From Apodemus sylvaticus (taxonomy: Eukaryota; Chordata; Mammalia; Rodentia; Muridae), in contig NC_067477.1 of assembly GCF_947179515.1 (NCBI RefSeq), forward strand, positions 131,552,465 to 131,616,464: a stretch of 64,000 bases of DNA. The letters are read 5' to 3'. The stretch's first letter is position 1. The number at the start of each line of letters is the position of its first letter. The position numbers and the translations under genes were made by a program. The notes beneath the pieces were generated by a model. That model made no database searches. It had not been told where the DNA came from and worked only from the letters and a program-made list of their open reading frames with translations. Positions 1-11,836 of the stretch are shown here, in pieces.

Positions 1-2747
1 TAAATTTGTATCTTCAGTCTCATTGTGGGGCCTGTCTTGCAGAGAGTGAGACCTATCTCAAGGCAGGCCCTGGCACGGGGGGAACGGGCTAACCCACTGA
101 GGAGGGCCAGACTTCAAGCCTGGGTCCCTGCCAGCTGCTCCCCGACTCTGCACCATTCTGCCCTTCAAATGCACAGTCTGCCTTGCAAGAATAATTGGCA
201 TTGCATTTTCAGGAGATGCGCACTGAGTACAAAATATTTACCAGCTCTGGCATAAAATTGGTTGCCACCTTAGTGAATTAAATTCAATTAGCTGCCTGCT
301 TGTCTTCGCCAAGCTTGGAGTAATTGGTGGTGCAGCGCCCTTGCCTGGTCTCCAGGTAAGGATTGGCAGGGAGAGGGAAGTAGGTAAGCTAGGCCGTTGG
401 CAAGACCCCCTGCAGACAGCCTCCAAGGCAAAAGAGTAATGGGCTCTTCCTCTATTTTGCTTCGCACTAAGGACTTGCGTCCCCTGGCGTTCATGCATGA
501 AGCACTCCGAGGGTAGCAGGAGACCACTCTGTTCTGGAGACATTCTCTGCCACTGACATCTTTCTCAGCAGTGACAGCCCGAGATCACTCACGAGATCAC
601 ACCTGAGATTACTGGGAGCAAAGCAAATTCTGTGCTTCAGGAAGCTGCTTGGAACTGTTACCATTCCTCCCTTCCAAAGGTCCCAAAGAATATTCCAGAG
701 CAATCAATAATCAGACGGGAAAACGCACAGAATTCCTCTAAGTGACCATTACTCAGAAAACACTATGCTCTTTTTTTCTCAGGCTGATGAATATGTTTAT
801 GTAATAGGGCAGGTCTCCTACTTAGCAGAGTTTCCAAGAATTAGAGCTATTAAGCTAATGACCTGAAACAGAACCCCAACGATGTCAACTCCAGTTTCTT
901 CCATGATACACACCCTGGGTGCTGGGATACACTGCAGTGTTTAAGACTTTAAAAGAGAGAGAGAGAAAATTACTTTTCCCAACAGCCGTGAAATGCACAG
1001 CTATATTATACTTCATGTGATCTTTGCTGGAGAGAGGTCACCTTAGTCAGGAGAAGGCATTTAAAAGCCATTTCACTGGGTCTGCCATTGGTGCCTGGTG
1101 ATATAGAGGTCATTAGGTCATTAGAAATGGGCGAGAGTTGACCAAAGACCAGGAGGAGGGTTGAGGCTGGTGAGGGGACTTTAGGAGTCAACTTCCATCT
1201 TCTGTCTCCAAGGACAGGTGTTTTTGGCTTTCCTTTGTTTTCCTCCCTAGAACCTGGCTGACAGGAAGAAATCAGTAAAGACCTGTGATGGACCAGGTGT
1301 CAACAGGAAGGCTATCCTGGGGGTTTGCAGGCCTCACATGGAGGTAAGCTCACAGGAGGAGTTCAAGAACATGTCAGTCCACTGTCCCTCTAGGGTCCAC
1401 CACTCCCCTGAGAGTCTCTCTGAAGTCAGCCTCAGGAGAGAGTTAAGGCTGGAGAATCTGCCCCAAGGACCACAGCACTTAGCTGTCCATCACATGGGCA
1501 ATGGCCCTTAGCCTTTCGAGCTGGCTGTGAGCTGTGGCTTTGCTGCATCTGGGAGTCAAGTCTATCTCAAATCTCAGTCCTGTTTTGACAACTGTGCAGT
1601 TGTCCAGACACCTTCTAGTTCTTTGAGGGTCATTTTCTTTCATTTGCAAAAAGAAAGTTATTAGAACACATTCCCAAGCTATCAACTTACTGGTTATTAA
1701 ACCTCAAAACTGCCCAGGTGGAAAACACTGTCTAAATTTAAAACAGCCATTAATGATTCCATCACTAGCCTGATGAGAGGAAAGACCAGAGAAGCACGTG
1801 GTCAACATCCAACTGAAATCCCCACTTCCCTTCCAGACACACTGCAGCACGGGGCTTCACAGAGCCTCCTGGTCGGTTTCTGTGGTACATGGGGCCAGGG
1901 TGGCCCGTTTCTGGAATATGGTTGAGAGGCTGCTGCTGCCACTATCCACAGGAAGCTGGGACACACGGGCCATCAGCCAGGCTGCTGGTTGTCCTTTCTA
2001 ACTTCAGCTCTCTGCTTTCTCTTGTAAATAATTTAGCAACACACACCTCCCTGAAGCCTTACCTCATGGCTCGCTCAAATCAATCCCACAAAGATTTGTT
2101 GGCCAATTATGAAACATCAAACAGCGGCACAGACAAAATTTCATCCCAGTAAAGAAATGTTTATCATTACTAAGGACGCAGGTGGCTGAGGTGGTTGGCC
2201 TTGACGGTATCAAAATAATGCCACAAATTCTGTCATTGGAACAGGGAGAGGCTCTGTATTTTACTGAAAGAATGTATGACAGCTGAGCTTTCGGAAGGAT
2301 GCCATCCACCTTCTGCTAAGGCTGGGCTCTGCTGCATGCTGAGGCACAGGGGGAGGAGCAGAGGGGCCCTGAAAGATGAGGCTGAGGCTGCCAATGTCAG
2401 GCAAGGGGAAGAAAGTCACAGTGCCCCAAGTTGTCAGAGAATAGTAACTCCCATGGGTCTTAGCTTGATGAAACACCTTTGACAAAGGCAGCCTCACAAG
2501 TGTATAGTTCACACTCACATCAGAGCCACCCAGAAAATGAGCGGTTCCTAAAGAGAGGTCGTACAATTCCCATCTACACAGCATCTTTGACACTCCAATT
2601 CTGGAGAAGTCACAAGACAAAGGAGAAGGACATAGAGCCACTCACGGTGTCAGCACAGGGACAGAGGTGGGCGAATAAAAGGCCGCCAACAGCTAGTTGA
2701 TAAGGCTGATTGTTTTCTGCACTCCTTGATATAGCCCAGACTAAACT
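1..2747. other. Unique non-coding DNA
   Basis: No gene and no young repeat were recognised. Around 1480-1690 there is a faint MIR-like pattern (a CATTTTC-like motif followed by CATTTGCAAAA), too weak to call. A short GA run lies at 952-966. Open frames here are short and lack any recognisable domain. Confidence 0.6.
190..330. promoter_or_regulatory. Possible conserved AT-rich regulatory block
   Basis: Unique, with clustered homeodomain-type cores: AATTGG, GAATTAAATTCAATTAG and TAATTGG within 60 bases. This is compositional evidence only; no alignment was possible. Confidence 0.22.
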
Positions 2748-2800
2748 CTGACTTAGAAATTCCTCCCTCAGCCCCCTGAGTGCTGTGATTACAGGCGCAC
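2748..2800 (-). mobile_element. B1 SINE fragment
   Basis: Antisense match to the B1 body: CCTGAGTGCTGTGATTACAG followed by GCGCACCA. Only the left third of B1 remains. Confidence 0.6.
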
Positions 2801-3224
2801 CAGCATGCTTTAGGAAGGCTCGCTAAGGTAGACTCCTCTGGTCCATTTCCAGGAAGATGAGGGCAAAGGCACCCTTGGGTTCTGTCAGGTAGGGAAGTGG
2901 GCAGAATGCTTTTGTCACCGTAGATCTTTACGCTGCTATTAAGCAAGGAGAGTGCAAGGATCTCACTAGAATCTTCTTCTCAATGTCTTTGGTCTAGTGA
3001 TTTTTGGAAGAGACAGACGTATCTAAGGAGAGCCAGCAGGGAGGGTAGGAGGGAGCTTGGAGGGGTGGGCTGTGTCCTCGGTTGAGCTGCTTGTGCTTAG
3101 TGAGGGTCTTGGGAGCCACGCTGAACAGTCTGCAACCTAAGCTGAACATGGCCACAGGAAGATCAGGTGTGCAAGGTCGCTCTTGGTGACTCAGGGAACC
3201 CGGGCTACAGGAAACAAAAGGAGA

Positions 3225-3640
3225 CCGGAGGTGGCTGAGTCAGCAAGGTGTTTGCCGAACGCAAACGTGAGCTCTTGAGTTCAGACCGCAGCCTCCATCT
3301 AAAAGCTCAGACAGAGCTGTCTGCCTGGCTTCCTCTGAGCTCTTCTCCCAGAGATTACAGAGTCGAGGCTGGACCTGTGCCTCCTCCTGACACTATCCAT
3401 CACATCTCCAAGAGACACCCGCTTATTTTTTGGGTGGTGCTATGGAGGCAGAGACAGGAGAATCCCTGGGGCTTACTGGCCAGCCAGTCTAGCTAAGTTG
3501 GTGAGCTCCAGGTTCAGCATGGGAGCTGGTTTCAAAATATAAGGTGGAGAATGATGAAGGAAGACAGTCAGCATTGATCTTTGACCTTCACATACATGTT
3601 CACTTAGGTGTACAAATACACATCCAAGACCACCCCTGAC
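3225..3640 (+). mobile_element. RSINE1/B4-type SINE
   Basis: Recognisable parts in order are GGTGGCTGAGTCAGCAAGGTG (tRNA-like head), GAGCTCTTGAGTTC, the B1-like middle GGAGGCAGAGACAGGAGAAT, GGCCAGCCAGTCTAGC, and a tail with a cytosine/adenine-rich ACATACATGTTCAC. This is the B4/RSINE1 plan of a tRNA head fused to a B1 half. It is old, with an altered middle. Confidence 0.7.
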
Positions 3641-4687
3641 TGTTCCCTAGCAGCCAGAGACTGGGAGTTTGGGTGCTCAGGAGAGTCTGCATTACGTAGG
3701 TGATCCTTGGCAGTCTCAGAAAGCCTTCTCTCTCCACAATTCTGGCCACTTTGGTTCGTACCATGATACCGGGCCAGGCCTTAGCAGATAAATGCCAGGG
3801 AAGGCCCCCGGGATAATTAAAACGATCCCCTCAGACTTCCACCCACCAGGTGCTGTGGATAATGCGTGAGAGCTCGGCTAGCCCCAGCGGACCATCCTCG
3901 CCAACTGCAGATCTTATTTTTGTATTCAACACTGCTTCTCCATGAGTTTGGCTCAATGCCTTGTACATTTCGGGCACAGATAAACATCTGCTGGATGCAC
4001 AGACATACCGAGTACCCGCAAATCAGCACAGTTCCCTAAATTCTTTGTCAAAAAGTGCAATTAGCAATTCCCATACCAACACAAACTCCTGGCAGTTACC
4101 CTTCTTTTATTTTTTAACTTACCTTCCCAATCATTAATGGTGCTTGTCTGCAACTGCTCTCACTCACAAATGTAAAAACTGCAAAATCCCAAAGAGGACT
4201 TCAAGACATTTACTGAAGCTCACATTAGCCAATGCAAAACAAATCAATAGGTGTGGGGCCAGCCCCAGCACTGACAACCCTGGGTTTCAGAGCCAGTCTC
4301 CAAGTCACCTTTTTTTTCTGGGGCTAGTGTCTACACGGATGGTCAGGAACAAACCAAAACCTGCCTGACTCTCTGGCAAAGTGTGCACAGCCTATAGAGT
4401 TCCAGAAACACACTGCCCAGGAATAGCTCATGGTTGGCATGGAAGTGGGAAAGTATAACATATTTCTACTTCCAATATGAAATTTATGAAGACCAGAATT
4501 TCCCTGGGGTTTTGGAGAGCTGAGTCAGAACTCTGAATCCCACTCACAAGATGGCCCAAGAATGATGAGGAAAAAAAAAAAAAAGGCAGGAAGACAGCCC
4601 TGTAGTCAAGGTAGACACTCTTGGAATCAAGAAGCCTGGTTCCTGTGTGGTTTTGTCATCCTTAGTCTGGTGAGTGACATTGGTTCC
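3641..4687. other. Unique non-coding DNA
   Basis: No gene or clear repeat apart from a 14-A run at about 4570. It ends at the TSD of the LTR that follows. Confidence 0.55.
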
Positions 4688-5090
4688 TTCCTTGCTGGTT
4701 TTGTGTGTCAATTTGACCCAAGCTATAGTCATCAGAGAGGAAGGAGCCTCAGTTGAGAAAATACCTCCACGAGATCCAGCTGTAAGGCATTTTCTCAATT
4801 AGTGGTGAATGGGGGAGGGTCTAGCCCACTGTGGGTGGCGCCATCCCTGGAGTGACGGTCCTGGGTTCTATAAGAGAGCAGGCTGTGCAAGCCATGGGTA
4901 GCAAACCATTAAGAAGCGCTCTTCCATGGCCTCTGCGTCAGCTCCTGCCTCCAGGTTTCTGACCTGTTTGAGTTCCTGTCCTGACTTCCACAACAATGTG
5001 GAAGGAAATGTAAGCTGAATAAACCCTTTCTTCACCAACTTGCTTTTTTGGCCATGGTGGTTTTGATGTAGCAATAAAAATTCTAAGACA
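4688..5090 (+). mobile_element. Solo LTR, rodent MaLR/ERVL-like
   Basis: Flanked by exact 5-bp TSDs GTTCC (4683-4687 and 5091-5095). It carries TTCTATAAGAGAGCAGG (TATA-like) at about 4869 and GAATAAACCC (poly(A) signal) at about 5016, and ends in CTAAGACA. The same sequence recurs at 38004, 49618 (plus) and 29605, 51260, 63132 (minus). Five-base duplications fit ERVL/MaLR. The subfamily name is not assigned. Confidence 0.8.
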
Positions 5091-5221
5091 GTTCCTAGGC
5101 CTCCCAAACCTCACTCTTAAGGAGCCACAAGTGTTACCTCCTCGCTCACTGCTGCAGTAATTACTAAGCTGTTCGGGCACGGGGGAATGCCTATTTGCTT
5201 TTAGAAGTCGTTGGCTTGTGT

Positions 5222-5312
5222 GTTGGAGGTAAGGGCTCACTATGTAGCTCAGGCTGGTCTCACACTCATGATCCCTCTGCCTCAGCTGGGATTATAGATG
5301 TGCATCACGCAT
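5222..5312 (-). mobile_element. B1 SINE, divergent fragment
   Basis: Antisense B1 words are present: CTCACTATGTAGCTCAGGCTG and GGGATTATAGATGTGCATCAC. Confidence 0.7.
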
Positions 5313-5634
5313 GCATTCAGATGTGTGCCTTAAACACAACCGCCGTTCAAAGTAAATTATGAATTACCAGTGATGCCAGGGGTAAGGGCTACAGCCCACC
5401 TCTGACAAAACATCTGGGGCACGAGGAAACAACAGAGGTTTGCTCTGTGGAGAAGGAGCATTGATAGACCTTACCTCACCTGCCCAGACTCTGATCTCAA
5501 AGGAGAGACTCAAAGGATTATGTTTCATCCCATCAGTACAGTGAAACCAAAAAATAAAGGGTTCACGTTTATTGTTCCTAAATATTAAGGTACTTTACAC
5601 TCAAGAAAGCAAGGACATTTAGATACCCTGTCTT
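5313..5634. other. Unique non-coding DNA
   Basis: I see nothing identifiable in this stretch. Confidence 0.5.
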
Positions 5635-5835
5635 TAACAGTGTGGATGGCTATAGCAGAATACTATACCATGGACCAGATGGCTTACACAACAGGAATGT
5701 GTACTCTCACAGATCTGCAGCCTGGTTTCTCTTTTATAAGGTAGCCAGTCGTATGGGCCCTTATGGGCCCATTTAGCCTGAATTACCTCTTAGGAGTGCT
5801 ATCATCAAATACAGTCACACTGGGAATTCAACATG
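5635..5835 (-). mobile_element. Old MaLR LTR remnant (MST/MLT-like)
   Basis: Antisense LTR pattern: GGATGGCTATAGCAGAATACTATACCATGGACCAGATGGCTTA near the start, TTTTATAAGG in the middle, and ATCAAATACAGTCACACTGGGAATTCAACATGA at the end. This is the layout of mammalian MaLR LTRs. It is internally deleted. Confidence 0.6.
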
Positions 5836-5894
5836 AAAATTTTATTTTTATTAATTGTTATTTTATTAACAATTTATTAATTATTTATTCACTG

Positions 5895-6048
5895 GTTGAT
5901 TGATTTTTCAAGATAGGGTTTCTCTGTGTAGCCTTGGCTGTTCTGGAATTTGCTCTGTAGACCTGGATGGCCTCAAATTCTGAGATCCTCCTGCCTCTGC
6001 CTCCCAAGTGCTAGGATCAGAGGCATGTGCAGCCCCTCCCAGCTGAAA
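5895..6048 (-). mobile_element. B1 SINE
   Basis: Antisense B1: TTTTTCAAGATAGGGTTTCTC at the tail end through CCTGCCTCTGCCTCCCAAGTG and the head AGGCATGTGC. The T-rich DNA at its left is the A-tail. Confidence 0.88.
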
Positions 6049-6939
6049 AAAAATTTTTAAGATGGTCAGTCTTCTGTGGCTCAGGCTGACCTTTGCATTC
6101 AATATGAGGAGACATAATTGAATCCACGCCTAACAGTCTCACATCTGGAGAAACCCACTATTTATACCATTGAATATCTTTATCTTTATTCTAAGCATAC
6201 TTGTTTAAAACAGGGTTGTACTGTTGACTTTGTAACCTGCCCTTTCTAGTCGCTAATACTTGAGGATAGCATTCTCACTCATTAGATAACTTTATATTCT
6301 TGGTAAGTTCTTAGATTCCTTGCTGTGGCAACACCAATTCTCCTGTGGTGTGTGATTCTGACTGCAACCATTCCTCCCCATTCCTGCAGGTGCTACGATC
6401 AACCCCTGGACTCTGCGTAAGACAGATTTCTTCCAAACGAACTTATAGCTGGAGGGACACTTCTAGTGTTCCTGGTGTGTACGTCAGGACTTTCATTCCT
6501 ATTTGCTCCTCAATAACAACATCTGAAGTGTCGCTGTTTTCTTCCCCAAATTTCTATTTTGGGATAAACAGAAAGTTACAGAGAGAAACAAGAATTTCCA
6601 CCCGACAAGTCTTAGCACCAACCAGAGACCCAACATGCCCCTGTCAAAGCCTAAACTGATACACTGGTACACTGAATTGTATTTCTTGGAATTGCTTTTT
6701 GAATCTTATTTGTTATCAACCACTGAAAAGCTCCTGATGTTTCGGGGGTGTCTGCTGCCTCTCCTGGTAACCAGTGGACAGTGCTCATGGCGTAGACGTC
6801 TGACTTATTCCAGCCTATATTTCTTTCAGCGGCACAATGCATTCATTAGTCTATATGGCCAAGAGGGTGATCTACAGAAATTTGCTTGCATTATCTTCCC
6901 TTAATTCTGTAGAGAGCCAAGGAGAAGGCTCTTGATATG
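6049..6939. other. Unique non-coding DNA
   Basis: No recognised repeat. Open frames of about 100 codons here show no domain, no splice signals and ordinary composition, so they are treated as chance. Confidence 0.5.
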
Positions 6940-7560
6940 AAAAAGGACACTCTGGGTTCCAACAGAGACTCCCATGTAAATGTCATGCAGGAAACATTTG
7001 TAAACAACAGGGCCGCAATTGGATTTTGCTCTATATTTGGAAAATTCGGCCCTTCATTACAAAGCAAGCCGATGTTATCTTATTTAGCTCATTCTTCGGC
7101 TCATCTCCTGTAATCATTAAATTACACAGCCATATTTCCAAAGCTCTAAGGAGGAAAAAGTAGATTAGGAATAAAATCTCTTAAGCGCCTTTCGCAGAGC
7201 TCCGGATTCAGCCGCGAATGTAGCTGCAGAGGCCGGGGAATGATCTATTCTGAGCCGTCCGTTGGGGTGAGTGATTTGTTTCATTTCCCCCGGCTCCCCA
7301 ATGTTCTCTCTCGGATGTGGAACAAGAATGGAGCCTTTAATATTCTGTTCCTGGATGTGTCCCTGATTGCTCCGTGACCCTGTCCCTCGGGGCGGAAGTG
7401 AACGAAGGAATGAGAAATCGTGAAATACACGGATGATCAGAGGGAAGAGATAAAAGTCAGGAAGAAACGACTGTGGGCTGTTTATCACGCGCCTCTGCAG
7501 AGGCCGTTTTGATCTGCTCAGGCCTTGCTCGAAGCTGTCAGGTCGGAAGTCTTTGTTCTT
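6940..7560. promoter_or_regulatory. Candidate conserved regulatory block, AT half plus CpG half
   Basis: Repeat-free. The left half carries homeodomain-type cores (TAATCATTAAATTA at 7111-7124; GCAATTGGATTTT near 7015). The right half (7185-7560) holds about twenty CpGs, many for DNA that is CpG-poor elsewhere in the window. This combination is typical of distal enhancers or ancient conserved elements, but conservation could not be tested. Confidence 0.35.
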
Positions 7561-8764
7561 TCCCTGGGAAGGCTCATTTCTCTTAGGTGACTCAAAAACT
7601 TAACAAATACTTGGTGAGCTCTCTCACATCCCTCACTCCTGCATATTCTCCCCACCCCAGATCTGTTTCCAGTCATGATGGGTTCTTTGCATTTCATTTA
7701 CTCTGATTTTCTCTGAGTCCAACTTGGACTCTTCAGGGTTTCCCCGGGGTGTCCCTCAGGCAATCTAGTTTTGACTGAGAACTCCCCAGGGCTGTCTCAG
7801 CCTCAAGCTGTTTCCTTCCTTCTGGGAGCAAATATGGGTTCTCTACGGAGATGTTTGAAAAGGACTCTTCAGCTGAGCTCTGCTGGGCCTGCTCTCCTCA
7901 GGCTGCTCTGCCAGGATGTGGTTCTGCAGGTCCGATTTGCATTCCAAATGCAGAGCCCATCTGCCTCATTACTATTGTGACTTTATTAAGAAGGAAGCTA
8001 TGAGGCACCCTTGGAGACTGTCTTTCTCCAGGCAACCATGCCCTCTCCTACAACCCCACAGACAGACAGCACTTCAGAACCGAGAGACAAGCCCAGAGAG
8101 AGCTGCCTACAGATCCGGGGCAAAACTGACTCGCCTGATAGCACCCATAACTCACAGCTCATTAGTGTGACCTCAAACCCTCCACTCCAGCGAGTCTAGC
8201 TTGCAACAGTACCCTTAAAATTGGCTTATTTACAATCAGCTTGGGGACCAAGGAATGAAACTTATGAGATAAGGCAGCAACAGGAACAGGATCGCTCCCT
8301 ACGGCCCAGGAGAAAGCTGTTCTTCCAGGCCTCCTCGTTAATCAAGAGCCCCATGCCTAGCACACGCACTCTCTCTCTCTCTCTTCAATATTTCCTATTC
8401 CTTTGATTAATTCAATGAGCAAGGATGAGTTTATGGTACCAAGTGCTCTTATTTGTATCTTCAAAATTTGGTCCCGACTCTCCCTACCGGGCACACAGTA
8501 GAATTTACAGGGCTTTCTATGCCTAATAAGTGCAGCATCCCAAATTTCCTAATGAATCCTTATATCAGTTCAGCTCAAAGGAAGCCAGGAAGTACAGACG
8601 ACCACACCTAAGGGGACGACGATGAACAACTGGAATGCTTGGCAGGTGCTCTGCATAGTGTTGTGCAGGAAAGGGAACCACGTCTCAAGATGCTGGCACA
8701 GCCCAGCTGATCTCAGCTTCGCTCTGTTGACGATGACCCTGAATGTTTTGCTCTGCCTGTACTC
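7561..8764. other. Unique non-coding DNA
   Basis: No gene or clear repeat, apart from a short CT run at about 8367. Open frames up to 84 codons carry no recognisable motif. Confidence 0.5.
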
Positions 8765-8838
8765 TCTGGGTTGCTGGGCGCTGAACCCAGGGCTCTAAGC
8801 ATCCTAAGCAACGGAGTTATACAACCCCAGCCCTCTTA
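8765..8838 (-). mobile_element. ID-type SINE fragment
   Basis: Antisense ID words are present: GCTGAACCCAGGGCTCTAAGCAT, then ACAACCCCAGCCC. Confidence 0.6.
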
Positions 8839-9109
8839 CCTGCTCCTGATCTACACTCAGTCCCCATGCCCCACCCCTCCAGGTCACCTGGCTTTTTCTA
8901 ATCCTCTGCCTCTCCTGGGGCTTTTATTGATGTCTGGCCTTTATTGATGTCTGTGCTGGCTTCGACCCAGAACTCCAGAGTCTTCTTCCTTCATTTCTTG
9001 GGCAGGCTTGCTGGGCTAGCACTCTGATTCTATAATCCAAGATGTGGAGGCGGCAGGCAGGGAAGGTATCAGTCAGAATGGGCTTGGCTGGTGACATTTC
9101 TGTGACTTG

Positions 9110-9335
9110 AGCCACAAAGGCTTGATGTGTTGCAAGGCCGGATGACCACTGCTAAAGCCAGGTCACCACAAGACAAGCTAGTTAACCTCCTTAAGCCTCC
9201 CTCTTTCCTCATCTGCAAAACAGAGGTAAAAACAGCACTTACCTCTGGGGCTGGGGGTGGGAGGATTAGACAAGTTAATACACTAGCTGAGAGCTTCCGA
9301 GGCACTTGGCACAGAAGTGATTACTAAAAAAAATA
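9110..9335 (+). mobile_element. MIR SINE (ancient)
   Basis: Follows the MIR core in order: TAACCTCCTTAAGCCTC, CTCATCTGCAAAAC, ACTTACCTCTGG, GGAGGATTAGACAAGTTAATACA, GGCACTTGGCACAGAAGTGATTA. It ends in an A/TAAA-rich tail at 9325-9358. Confidence 0.82.
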
Positions 9336-9865
9336 AATAAATAAAAAATAAAAAAAACCCAGAAAGCAAAGAGAGTTTCATGTATCTGTTCCATTAAAGA
9401 AAAATGCCAGAGACAAGCCGACGGACCTGTGGTACTGGTAACTGCATAATGTTATTAAGCCTGGATTCCGATTCTTTTCTCAAGAACACCTCAAAACGAA
9501 CACTAACCCTGCAATGGAGCAGTGACTAAAGGTGCCAGCCACTAAGCCTGACAACCTGGGGACCCCATGGTGAAAAGAGTCCTTAACCTCCACATGTACC
9601 TCTTACAACTCCAGTCATTTCATGCAAATTTCAGTCTAACGGCAGATGGCCTTTAAAGAGGTGTGGCAGCCGAGGAAATCCCTTTAATTGGCCTTCCTGG
9701 GATTCTGACATGACATTTATGCTCATAGTTACTGTGTAGGACTCAGACACACTTATGCTACGTCCTATCAGCAAGAACAGAATTGTGTGGCCATAATTTA
9801 CAGCAAAGCAAATGGATTCTTTTCCCCAAACATGAATGTTCAACTCAAAGAGAAAGAAAATGCAG
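9336..9865. other. Unique non-coding DNA
   Basis: An A-rich tail lies at its left edge. Otherwise nothing identifiable. Confidence 0.5.
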
Positions 9866-10045
9866 ACGCAGGAAGGTGGCAGACCCTGCTCTAATGTCAG
9901 TCCAACGGCCTGCCTGAGATGGATGGCAGACATGATGTCTGTTCTCCCAAGCTCCACGCAGGAAGGTGGCAGACCCTGCTCTAATGTCAGTCCAACGGCC
10001 TGCCTGAGATGGATGGCAGACATGATGTCTGTTCTCCCAAGCTCC
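9866..10045. repeat. Exact 90-bp tandem duplication
   Basis: 9866-9955 and 9956-10045 read identically; both start ACGCAGGAAGGTGGCAGACC and end CCCAAGCTCC. The duplicated frame creates the illusion of a longer open frame on both strands. Zero mismatches suggest a recent event. Confidence 0.95.
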
Positions 10046-10623
10046 TCAGCCAGCGTCTCCACCTGGAAGATCCTACCAGCACTAAACTCTGCTCCTGCCC
10101 TAAGTTATGGCAGGAGTGTGGCTCTGACTGTCCCTGGGTTCTAAACACATCTGCACGATCTTTACATCTTCCTGTCCTCTCTGGTCCCAGACTACTTGCT
10201 TTCTCTGTAGTTCTAAATTCTCCCAGCATCCTGCTGAGCAGCCGGACTTCATGGTTTTGTTGTCTCCGAAGCAAACCCTTCTCACTGAAACGCTCACCTG
10301 GCCATTCGAAGCCTTTCTCTAAGTCCACTAGTGGATTGAGCTGGTGGATTAGCCACTATGAATATAGTCTGCTCCCTCTGCACTCGGCCAAACACCAGGA
10401 AAGAGATCTGCAGAGAAATCTAGCCCATCAGGACCAAGAACACAGAGACAACTAGCACAACAGCCAGAAGGTGGAAAGCAGAGGGAAAGTGACGAACCTC
10501 AGGCAGTTCTGAGGACATGCTAGGAGAACACGGACAGCTTCGGTCGCAGGCATCAGAGGCCGGGAACCCACAACTGCAGGCGCACCCCTGTGAGCAATGG
10601 AGGGCCTAGTCAAGAGGGTACCT
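10046..10623. other. Unique non-coding DNA
   Basis: The longest open frame (148 codons on plus) runs through the 90-bp repeat and has no domain or splice context. No repeat was recognised after 10045. Confidence 0.5.
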
Positions 10624-10733
10624 GAACCTTTAATCCCTGCACTCAGGAGGCAGAGACAGACACATCTCTATGAGTTCAAGACCAGGCCTGGTCTACACAA
10701 GAGAAACCCTGTCTTGAAAAACAAAACAAAACA
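10624..10733 (+). mobile_element. B1 SINE
   Basis: Plus-strand B1 from CTTTAATCCCTGCACTCAGG to GAGAAACCCTGTCTTGAAAAAC with an A-rich tail. The 5' end is missing. Confidence 0.88.
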
Positions 10734-11267
10734 GAAAGCTGCCTGACCTTCAGGATCCCAGCCCTCTTCTGCCCTAGCCAAAGACCAGAGGCTTGTTCAC
10801 CCGCAGAGAGCAGGAGGCCTCTGTCCTAAGGACACTGAAGGATGCTCACATACTGGATAGGGAAACATAAGCCCTCCCCGTGTCTGATCTCTAGATGGGC
10901 AGGAGGCAGGAGGCATCTTCTTGGGAAACATGACCTACTGACATCAAGGGAACTCCAAGGACGGAACCCAGGCAGAAAGGGCAGGAGGCCTTTGGTGGTC
11001 TGCTGGGGCTCACGTCAGGCAGGCCAACATCCTGTGGCCATTCTGAGAGAAGAGGGACTGGAATGTAAGCCACAGAGAAGGGAGTAGATGACATCATGAG
11101 AAAACAGACAGCCCAAGATGAAGGACTCAACATAAGATCACTGATCAGGGCTCTTCAACAGGTCAATCTGATGAAAAGCTAAAACAACACAACACTACAC
11201 TACACAAAACAAAATAAAACAATGTTTGTGAGAGGAATCTAATACCACAAGAAAGAGACAACAGAGG
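10734..11267. other. Unique non-coding DNA
   Basis: Nothing identifiable apart from an A/C-rich stretch at 11180-11222 (ACAACACAACACTAC). Confidence 0.5.
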
Positions 11268-11447
11268 GCTAGAGAGGGCTCAGAGGTAAAGATGGCTTGC
11301 TGCTCTCGAAGAGGACCAGAGTTCTGTTCCAACCACCCTCATACCACAGCTCACAGTTACTGTAACTCCAGCCACAGGGGAATGTGACACTCTCCTCTGG
11401 ATCCTGTGGGCAACTGACTGCATGTCCACATACCCCTACTACACAAT

Positions 11448-11488
<41 letters not shown>

Positions 11489-11520
11489 TACATACATATA
11501 TACACATAACTTAAAATTAA
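11268..11520 (+). mobile_element. B3/B2-type SINE
   Basis: Divergent tRNA-derived head (GGGCTAGAGAGGGCTCAGAGGT), then CAGCTCACAGTTACTGTAACTCC and CTCTCCTCTGG. The tail has expanded into a CA/TACA microsatellite. Confidence 0.7.
11449..11508. repeat. (CA)n/(CATA)n microsatellite
   Basis: About 17 CA dinucleotides followed by CATA units, grown within the tail of the B3/B2 SINE. Confidence 0.95.
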
Positions 11521-11836
11521 TCTTTTGAGGCAGAGAGAAAGAGAGCGTGAGTTCGTGAGAGAAACCAGAGGTGGGCGTGGTACTTGACTACTTCTGGGTT
11601 ATAAAACCATTACAAATGAAATTCTAAAATAATTATAAATAATTTAATATAGATTATTGAAGACTAGGAAGTAACTATTGATAGTTTTATTGTTCATTTT
11701 AATTATTTTAAAATGATTATGTGTATTTTGGACACTATCCTTAGGTTTTAGATTATACATACAAATATGTATGCATAAAGCAACAAGGACCACCTGCAGT
11801 CCCACGTGTTAGAAGGTTGTTTGAAAGATCAAGGCT
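11521..11836. other. AT-rich unique DNA
   Basis: Strongly AT-rich (AATTATTTTAAAATGATTA and similar). No feature recognised. Confidence 0.5.

Noticed and set aside
9631..10062. 143-codon frame with an internal repeated peptide
   Set aside because: The repeat is the exact 90-bp tandem duplication; the frame also exists on the opposite strand and lacks any domain.
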